Assembly (NCBI GenBank): GCA_910577605.1
Contig: CAJTON010000014.1
Location: 41,883-60,795 of the forward strand
Direction of reading: 5' to 3'
Origin: an uncultured Butyrivibrio sp.
Lineage (GTDB): Bacteria; Bacillota; Clostridia; Lachnospirales; Lachnospiraceae
DNA: 18,913 bases
The translations under genes were made by a program, and so were the position numbers. The notes under the pieces are model-generated. The model did no database searches. It saw only the letters and a list, made by a program, of their open reading frames with translations, and was not told the origin of the DNA. Within the stretch, counting starts at the first letter, position 1. The number at the start of each line of letters is the position of its first letter. Shown here piece by piece: positions 13,811 to 18,913 of this stretch.

Positions 13811-14959
13811 ATGTTGGTTCGCACGCCTGATTATTATTCGGAATTCAAGTGCATAGCCGGAGAATGCACCGATACCTGCTGCGCGGGATGGCAGGTCGAT
13901 GTGGACGACCGTTCTTTCGCGTATTACCGTATTGTTAAGGGGGATTTCGGAGACAGACTGCGCTCTGTAATGACGGAGGGCAGAAACGGAGCCGAGGGGC
14001 AGTTTAGAATCCGCGAGGACGGAAGATGTCCTTTTCTTAACGACGATAATCTATGCGATCTGTACGCCGCGCTCGGCGAGGACGCTCTCTGCGTCACCTG
14101 CGCGCAGTATCCCCGTTACAGCTGTGAGTTCGGAAGTCTGCGCGAGATTGGTATCGCGCTTTCCTGCAAAACGGCGGCGGAGCTTATTCTTAAAGACGAC
14201 CGTACTCCGGGCTTTGCGACATATGAGGACGAGGAGTCTTTTCCCTCGCTCAACAGCATCGACGGCGAGCTGTTTCTTGCGCTTATGAAGTCGAGGGACA
14301 AGGCGTATAAAATAATCGGGAACCGCGGACGGAATATTTTTGAGCGCATGGCGGCTCTTCTTGATTTTGCCGGACGAGTCCAGTCCGTAATAAAAAAACC
14401 GCACAAAATAAAAAGCGTCGCCGAAGGATACGGGGAGGACGGCGGAGTTTCTTTTGACGGTGACGGAAGATTATCTGAAAAAGCTCTTGTAAAGACCTTT
14501 CGCGGATATTTCAGGCATTATCTGCGTCAGGTTATAATAAAACCCGAATGGCCTCTTTTGTGCGAAAAGACCGACGGCGCGCTTTATCGGGGCGGATACC
14601 GCGAAGTATCCCAAGCGTTCTGGAAATCGTACGGCGACAGGGAATACGAATATGAGAATCTTCTGACGTACTTTATCTTCCGTTATTTTATGAAAGGCGT
14701 TTTTGACCGCGACGTTTTGAGCAAGGTAAAAATGGGAGTAGTCAGCACGCTTATTATAATGCAGTGCGATATGGCGGTCTGGAAGTCTGATGGAGAACGC
14801 CTCGGATTTAAAGAGCAGGTGGAAATAGCGCATTTTTATTCGAGGGAGGTCGAGCATTCTGAGGAAAATTTTGACGCGCTTTGCAGGATTTTCAGGCAAA
14901 AAAAAGAGTTTGGGACCGAAGCGCTCAAAAGGCTGTGTATGTCGGTGATACCGATCTGA
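13811..14959 (+). CDS. fliB: FliB-like lysine-N-methylase (flagellin-methylase family)
   Basis: A 382-residue protein with the cysteine pattern of the FliB family. The N-terminus reads LVRTPDYYSEFKC followed by C...C..CC.GW (Cys14, 19, 23, 24), then RCPFL (Cys73), LCDLY (Cys82), LC.TCAQYPR (Cys94, 97) and SC (119), probably iron-sulfur ligands. FliB in Salmonella methylates surface lysines of flagellin; clostridial homologues are widespread and their targets mostly untested. ATG 13811 is preferred: an in-frame ATG at 13772 lies at the loop of the upstream terminator and would add an unconserved tail. The ribosome site is weak (a GGGGG run). No flagellin gene is in the window. The small lipoprotein gene follows after 21 bases. 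Confidence 0.82.
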   Translation: MLVRTPDYYSEFKCIAGECTDTCCAGWQVDVDDRSFAYYRIVKGDFGDRLRSVMTEGRNGAEGQFRIREDGRCPFLNDDNLCDLYAALGEDALCVTCAQYPRYSCEFGSLREIGIALSCKTAAELILKDDRTPGFATYEDEESFPSLNSIDGELFLALMKSRDKAYKIIGNRGRNIFERMAALLDFAGRVQSVIKKPHKIKSVAEGYGEDGGVSFDGDGRLSEKALVKTFRGYFRHYLRQVIIKPEWPLLCEKTDGALYRGGYREVSQAFWKSYGDREYEYENLLTYFIFRYFMKGVFDRDVLSKVKMGVVSTLIIMQCDMAVWKSDGERLGFKEQVEIAHFYSREVEHSEENFDALCRIFRQKKEFGTEALKRLCMSVIPI

Positions 14960-14980
14960 CATAGAAAGGAAAGCCGGTAA

Positions 14981-15364
14981 ATGAAGAAATTTTTTCTGTT
15001 TATTTTAATTTGCTTTTCGATGTTATTTGCGGCTTGCGCGGGGAGGACGAGCACGGTAATAAGTCTGCCCGACGGTAATCTGCCGGATGAAGAATATCTT
15101 ACGGAGCTTGGAAGGCTTTTGGAGCGCGGAATGACGGCGGACGAGGTGATACGGCGGATAGGCGAGCCTGACGAATCCACGGGGATATACGATGAAGTGC
15201 CGTTCACTGCGCCTTTTTTAATATACTGGCGCGGAGAGTACAGATTGTTTGTAAGGTTCAGGGGCGAGAATAAGATGTCCGATTATATATTGCTGATACA
15301 CTGGATAAGCGACGAGGATCAGGAATGGGTCTTTCATGAGGATTTAAAGGAAAAACAGGATTGA
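14981..15364 (+). CDS. Small lipoprotein with BamE/SmpA-like segment
   Basis: A 127-residue protein. Residues 2-3 are Lys, then a hydrophobic stretch and the lipobox FAAC with Cys19, so a membrane-anchored extracellular lipoprotein. Residues about 42-62 (LLERGMTADEVIRRIGEPDES) resemble the helix-turn signature of the BamE/SmpA fold, GMT..EV...LG.PD, but Gram-positive cells lack the outer-membrane complex, so the resemblance gives a fold, not a role. The remainder is short and aromatic-rich. An AAAGGA site lies about 12 bases upstream. It is likely co-transcribed with the FliB-like gene. Function unknown. Confidence 0.78.
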   Translation: MKKFFLFILICFSMLFAACAGRTSTVISLPDGNLPDEEYLTELGRLLERGMTADEVIRRIGEPDESTGIYDEVPFTAPFLIYWRGEYRLFVRFRGENKMSDYILLIHWISDEDQEWVFHEDLKEKQD

Positions 15365-15392
15365 AATTTTATTTCGGAAGGAGGATTTTAAT

Positions 15393-15958
15393 ATGGCAAA
15401 ACAGAATTGGAAGCCGGGGAATATGCTCTATCCCGTTCCCGCGGTCATGGTAAGCTGCGCAAGGCAGGGCGAAAAGCCGAATATAATTACAGTGGCGTGG
15501 GCGGGGACGATTTGCTCGGACCCGGCGATGGTGTCGGTTTCTATAAGACCTGAAAGATACTCATATAATATTATAGAAGAAACGAAGGAATTTGTCATAA
15601 ATCTTGTAACCGAGGAGCTTGCGTTTGCGACGGATTTCTGCGGCGTGCGGGAAGGGATATTGACAAATTCAAGGAATTAAAGCTTACGGCGCAGCAGTCC
15701 GCCATCGTGCGCGCTCCTGGCATAGCCGAAAGCCCGCTCAATATGGAGTGCGTGGTCAGGGAAATCAAAAAGCTAGGCAGCCACGATATGTTTGTTGCGG
15801 AGATCGTAAACGTTACGGCGGACGAGCGGCTTATGGACGAAAAGGGCAAGTTCGAGCTTAACAGCGCCGGACTTGTGACGTATTCTCACGGGGAATATTT
15901 TACGCTCGGCAAAAAATTAGGAAAATTCGGATATTCCGTTCAGAAAAAAGGAAAATAA
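15393..15958 (+). pseudogene. Flavin-reductase-like (FMN split-barrel) gene broken by a frameshift
   Basis: Two adjacent reading frames together make one protein of about 188 residues of the flavin reductase/DIM6-NTAB family, which binds FMN and reduces it or uses it for redox reactions. The first half (15393-15680) has the family start: YPVPAVMVSC, NIITVAWAGTICSDP and SIRPERYSYNII. It derails after CGVR at 15650 and stops at 15680. The other frame continues from 15653 with RDIDKFKELKLTAQQS through residues typical of the C-terminal half to TAA at 15956. Family members usually read VRSGRD here, so four bases may be missing, or one base if the Ser was already lost. Ribosome site GGAGG, start 15393. 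The product as read would be a truncated 95-residue fragment. Real mutation or assembly error cannot be told apart here. Confidence 0.82.
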
Positions 15959-15959
15959 T

Positions 15960-16475
15960 ATGAAAAGCAATATTGTTCTTATAGGAATGCCGGGCGTGGG
16001 AAAGAGCAGCGTCGGGGTCGTGCTTGCGAAGGCGCTCGGGTACGGATTCGTCGATTCCGACCTTGTGATACAGAGCGTCGAAAAACGTCTTTTAAAGGAA
16101 ATAATAGAGGATGAAGGGTACGAGGGTTTTATAAGTGTTGAAAACAGGATAAATTCCTCGATTTCCGTCGAAAGATCGGTGATAGCGACGGGCGGCAGCG
16201 CGGTATACGGAGCGGAGGCTATGAAGCATCTTGCGTCCGCCGGAACGGTGGTTTATTTGAGAGCGTCGTTTGAGACTGTGAACGCGAGGCTTACCAATCT
16301 TGAAGGGCGAGGAGTGGCGATGCGCGGGAAGCAGACGCTTTTGGACTTGTATAATGAAAGAATTCCGTTGTACGAAAAATACGGCGAACTTACCGTGGAT
16401 ATGGATGGAATCATTATAGAAGAAGCGGTGCGCAGAATTAAGGACAGACTATCTGTTTTTCACGGCAAAATATGA
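15960..16475 (+). CDS. Shikimate-kinase-like P-loop kinase, atypical substrate site
   Basis: A 171-residue P-loop kinase of shikimate kinase size and fold. It shows Walker A GMPGVGKSS (9-17), the DSD magnesium/substrate motif (32-34), ATGGS (76-80) and an ER.PLYE motif near the end (Arg134), matching E. coli AroK order. However, the shikimate-binding Arg of GFR in AroK is Ile58 (GFISVE), the GGG loop is GGS, and the lid KRPLL is GRGVAM. Either a divergent AroK or a kinase acting on another small molecule. It starts one base after the broken flavin-reductase gene, with AAGGAAA ahead, so it belongs to that operon. No shikimate-pathway genes are nearby. Confidence 0.82.
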   Translation: MKSNIVLIGMPGVGKSSVGVVLAKALGYGFVDSDLVIQSVEKRLLKEIIEDEGYEGFISVENRINSSISVERSVIATGGSAVYGAEAMKHLASAGTVVYLRASFETVNARLTNLEGRGVAMRGKQTLLDLYNERIPLYEKYGELTVDMDGIIIEEAVRRIKDRLSVFHGKI

Positions 16476-16514
16476 CAAGAAAATAAATAATTCCCCTTAA
16501 TTATAAAAAATAGC

Positions 16515-16543
16515 TTTACAAACATTGAAGAATCTGTTAGAAT
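16515..16543 (+). promoter_or_regulatory. Sigma-A-type promoter of the M23 hydrolase gene
   Basis: TTTACA (16515-16520), an exact 17-base spacer, TAGAAT (16538-16543), with AT-rich DNA upstream. The expected start near 16550 leaves a leader of about 46 bases. Confidence 0.65.
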
Positions 16544-16548
16544 GCAAT

Positions 16549-16565
16549 TGTTACAGAAATGTTAC
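16549..16565 (+). promoter_or_regulatory. WalR-type operator (TGTTAC-N5-TGTTAC)
   Basis: Direct repeat TGTTAC (16549-16554), five bases, TGTTAC (16560-16565). This is a perfect fit to the WalR consensus TGTWAH-N5-TGTWAH known from Bacillus and Staphylococcus. The gene downstream is a peptidoglycan hydrolase, the classic WalRK target class. It overlaps the predicted transcript start. Confidence 0.6.
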
Positions 16566-16595
16566 AAAAGTTAACAAGTTTATTAAGGAGAAAAA

Positions 16596-18155
16596 ATGCA
16601 GTCATTTATCAAGCATTTAAAATCATATATGCCGTACTTGAAAACAGCTGTTATTACAGTCTTGTTTCTTGCTGTGGCAATACCTTTTACTCAGAAAATC
16701 GTCAGGACGGAAACGACCTATACTCCTGAGGACAGATACATGGTCGTGCTTAACGGCAAGGAGCTTGGTTATGTAAGCGACGGAGAAATCGCCAACGAAG
16801 CTCTTTTGGCGGCAAGAAGCAGGATAAGTGCCTCAAACAGCGGACTTACGCTTGTCGAAGCCGATATGGATATGTATGTCGAGAAAAACGGAGGAGCAGT
16901 GCTTTCAAAGGACGAGCTTGCCAACTCGATTTACAGGGAGCTTAAGTCGGACGTGCTTGAGACGGCAGCCGAGGAGGTCGCATATACGGTAAGGATCGAT
17001 GACTTTACCGTTACGCTTGCTTCAAAAGAGGCGGTTGCGGAGCTTTTGGAGAAGGTGAAGAATAAATACAGCGATTCAAGCGGGTTTACTGTGGAATTAG
17101 TCGAGGACAGCAGCGGAGCGTATACGGCGCTCAAGACTAATTTTGTATCCGCCGATATGAAGGTGAATGAGGCGGCGAAGGTCCTCGCGTCGGAAAACGG
17201 CGGCAAGGAGGAAGCTGCAAAGGATGATTCCCCGGTTTACACGGACGGAGTGCTTTCGGTTGATTTTGCAGAGGATGTTGAGATAATAAAGACAAAAGCT
17301 CACGACAATGTTGTTTCGGTTGACGAGGCGTATGAGCTTATAACAAAGGAACATGCCGAAAAGGGCGTATATACGGTAAAAGCGGGCGACAGCTTATGGG
17401 GCATCGCCGAAAGCCACGGGCTCAGCCTTGACGAGCTTTTTGCCCTTAACTACGGTATGACGATCGATACCGCAATATACATAGGCGACGTGGTTACTGT
17501 CACGGTTCCCGCTTCCGAGATTTCTCTTGTGGTCGTCGAGGAAAAAACATACGATGAGAGCTATGACGCCCCGGTGCAGTATATTGACAATAATTCATGG
17601 TATATCGGAACTGAAAGAGTGGTTCAGAACAGCGTTCAGGGCGAGCGTTCGGTCGTCGCTCTTGTGACTACCGTAAACGGAGTGGAGTCGGAGCGCGAAA
17701 TAATCCATCAGGAGATCGCAAAAGAGGCTGTTCCGCAGATAATCGAGAGAGGAACGCTTACGCCTCCTACCTATATCAAGCCGGTAAACAGTTCGTACAT
17801 TACTTCTCCTTACGGAGGAAGAGTACATCCCGTATACGGCTATCAGGGCTTCCACAGCGGAGTTGACTGGTATGTGCCGAGCGGAACTTCGGTAAGAGCG
17901 TCGTCTTCGGGCGTGGTAGTAACCGCCGGATGGAACGGAGCGTACGGCTACTGCGTGGATATCAAGCATTCCGACGGAAGTATGACGAGATACGCGCATC
18001 TTAGTTCGATTGCCGTCGCGTGGGGACAGAACGTAACACAGGGACAGGTTGTGGCGTATTCCGGAGCTACCGGAGTCGTGACGGGACCTCACCTCCATTT
18101 TGAATTGTATATTAACGGCTGCACTGTCAATCCTGTGGAATATACCGGTAATTAA
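16596..18155 (+). CDS. Membrane-anchored LysM-G5-M23 peptidoglycan endopeptidase
   Basis: A 519-residue wall hydrolase. Residues about 15-32 are a hydrophobic N-terminal anchor or signal; 40-235 an uncharacterised extracellular region of repeated alpha/beta character; about 257-305 a LysM domain (YTVKAGDSLWGIA...IYIGDVVTV); about 308-385 a G5 domain; about 395-515 an M23 (lysostaphin/DD-endopeptidase) domain. Zinc and catalytic residues are visible: His420 and Asp424 (FHSGVDW), His468 (YAHLS), His499 and His501 (PHLHFE), so it should be active. M23 enzymes cut cross-bridges or stem peptides in peptidoglycan; LysM and G5 bind glycan. The start at 16596 follows TTAAGGAG. It has its own promoter, a WalR-type box and a terminator, so it is monocistronic and probably tuned to wall growth. 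Confidence 0.94.
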   Translation: MQSFIKHLKSYMPYLKTAVITVLFLAVAIPFTQKIVRTETTYTPEDRYMVVLNGKELGYVSDGEIANEALLAARSRISASNSGLTLVEADMDMYVEKNGGAVLSKDELANSIYRELKSDVLETAAEEVAYTVRIDDFTVTLASKEAVAELLEKVKNKYSDSSGFTVELVEDSSGAYTALKTNFVSADMKVNEAAKVLASENGGKEEAAKDDSPVYTDGVLSVDFAEDVEIIKTKAHDNVVSVDEAYELITKEHAEKGVYTVKAGDSLWGIAESHGLSLDELFALNYGMTIDTAIYIGDVVTVTVPASEISLVVVEEKTYDESYDAPVQYIDNNSWYIGTERVVQNSVQGERSVVALVTTVNGVESEREIIHQEIAKEAVPQIIERGTLTPPTYIKPVNSSYITSPYGGRVHPVYGYQGFHSGVDWYVPSGTSVRASSSGVVVTAGWNGAYGYCVDIKHSDGSMTRYAHLSSIAVAWGQNVTQGQVVAYSGATGVVTGPHLHFELYINGCTVNPVEYTGN

Positions 18156-18174
18156 CGACATAATTAATAATAAG

Positions 18175-18220
18175 CTGCCGCCTGATGATTACTTATCATA
18201 TGGCGGCAGTTATTTTTTAT
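18175..18220 (+). terminator. Rho-independent terminator after M23 gene
   Basis: CTGCCGCC (18175-18182) pairs exactly with GGCGGCAG (18202-18209), the inner part adding TGATGA/TATCA-type pairs, followed by TTATTTTTTAT. A textbook terminator. Confidence 0.9.
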
Positions 18221-18288
18221 AATATAAAATAAGCCGGGCTCCGTCTAATTCACGGGGCTTTGCGTCAATGTCAGGGAGGAATACTGAA

Positions 18289-18913
18289 ATGGTCAATGAA
18301 AAGGTCTCATGGGCTATGTACGCCATGAATATGTTGTTTTTCGTGTATTTTGCGGTGCTTTACGGGGAAAGGCTGCAAAGCTTTATACGTTCGGTCAGAG
18401 ATGCCGACGTGCGTCTTTACGGATCCGCTTTTAACGGGTTCGTGTATACTGTTTCGGCAGTGTCGATGATTGCGGCGGCGGTGCTGCTTGTCGGTTGGAA
18501 CAGGGATTTTTTTGCCGGACTGTTTGGCAGGAGCGCTGAGGTTTACAGCCGCATAAACTACGCGCAGCTGAGTATCGCCGCCGGAGTTCTGCTCTTTTCC
18601 GGTATGGTGCATACCGAGCATACGATACCCGTAGTTCAGTTTGTTTCATACGGCGCTCTTATCGTCGCTATGGCGCTTAGGATAGTGACGGCTCACGGCG
18701 GCGACAACACTTTTATGAGATGGTTTTCGTTCGCGTATCTTACCGCTTTTTCAATGGCGATCCCGGTCATGTACCATTCGCAGATAAAAGCGGCATCCGC
18801 GTTTCATATAATTGAGGCGATAGTTATGGCGGCGCTCGTGATCTCGTTCACGTTTATGATGAGACAGCTTTTTATGGGTAAGGGGGCGGATCTTTTCTAT
18901 ATAGCGCCCATAG
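18289..18913 (+). CDS. Polytopic membrane protein, unknown, truncated by window end
   Basis: An open frame of 208 residues runs off the window. The start at 18289 has AGGGAGGA (18273-18280) eight bases upstream. About six hydrophobic segments are visible: near residues 9-25, 50-67, 91-106, 112-130, 145-162 and 170-192, with a short Arg-rich cytoplasmic loop after the first (FIRSVRDADVR). No catalytic motif stands out, although His residues sit near helix ends (MVHTEH, MYHSQ, AFHIIE). No family recognised. It follows the M23 terminator, so it starts a new transcription unit; the leader contains an imperfect hairpin (18231-18260) of unknown meaning. Confidence 0.8.
   Translation, partial: MVNEKVSWAMYAMNMLFFVYFAVLYGERLQSFIRSVRDADVRLYGSAFNGFVYTVSAVSMIAAAVLLVGWNRDFFAGLFGRSAEVYSRINYAQLSIAAGVLLFSGMVHTEHTIPVVQFVSYGALIVAMALRIVTAHGGDNTFMRWFSFAYLTAFSMAIPVMYHSQIKAASAFHIIEAIVMAALVISFTFMMRQLFMGKGADLFYIAPI

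Overview
This window reads as a stretch of chromosome from an anaerobic Bacillota bacterium of class Clostridia, probably Lachnospiraceae-like. That placement is inferred from gene content: strong AGGAGG-type ribosome binding sites, A/T-ending lipoprotein leaders, a FliB-type lysine methylase, a G5/LysM/M23 wall hydrolase and a thioredoxin reductase lacking the NADPH motifs. No rRNA or marker gene is present. Every supported gene is on the plus strand. I see no tRNA, rRNA, CRISPR array, insertion sequence or phage gene. No gene-free stretch exceeds 300 bases.

Region 1 (1-5341) is a compact export/folding cluster. It starts with the end of an ABC exporter ATPase, frameshifted exactly at its H-loop, followed by its partner, a full exporter half. 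An ATGA overlap leads to a trigger-factor-like protein without a ribosome-binding domain. Then come a thioredoxin (WCMPC), a lipoprotein with a tandem-repeat linker, and a second trigger-factor-like paralogue. The first genes are nearly contiguous; a 142-base gap precedes the second paralogue.

Region 2 (5342-10498) has its own extended -10 promoter candidate. It encodes a thioredoxin-reductase-like flavoprotein without recognisable NADPH motifs, a PreP-type M16C zinc peptidase (ATGA overlap) and a CyuA-type L-cysteine desulfidase. Together these suggest thiol redox control, peptide breakdown and cysteine catabolism.

Region 3 (10499-13793) holds a structured leader, an EF-hand-like calcium-binding protein without a signal peptide, a strong hairpin terminator, a small three-helix membrane protein, and a six-helix methyl-accepting chemotaxis-type receptor with its own promoter and terminator.

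Region 4 (13811-16475) contains a FliB-like methylase, a small lipoprotein with a BamE/SmpA-like segment, a flavin-reductase-like gene broken by a frameshift, and a shikimate-kinase-like P-loop kinase missing a key substrate arginine.

Region 5 (16476-18913) has a clear sigma-A-type promoter with a perfect WalR-type box, upstream of an anchored LysM-G5-M23 peptidoglycan hydrolase, a matching WalRK-regulon target. A terminator follows, then an unrecognised polytopic membrane protein that runs off the window end.

The most distinctive candidate system is region 1 plus region 2: an ABC exporter, two ribosome-domain-less trigger-factor relatives, a thioredoxin, a non-NADPH-type reductase, a lipoprotein and a peptide-degrading protease. 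Its joint function is inference only.
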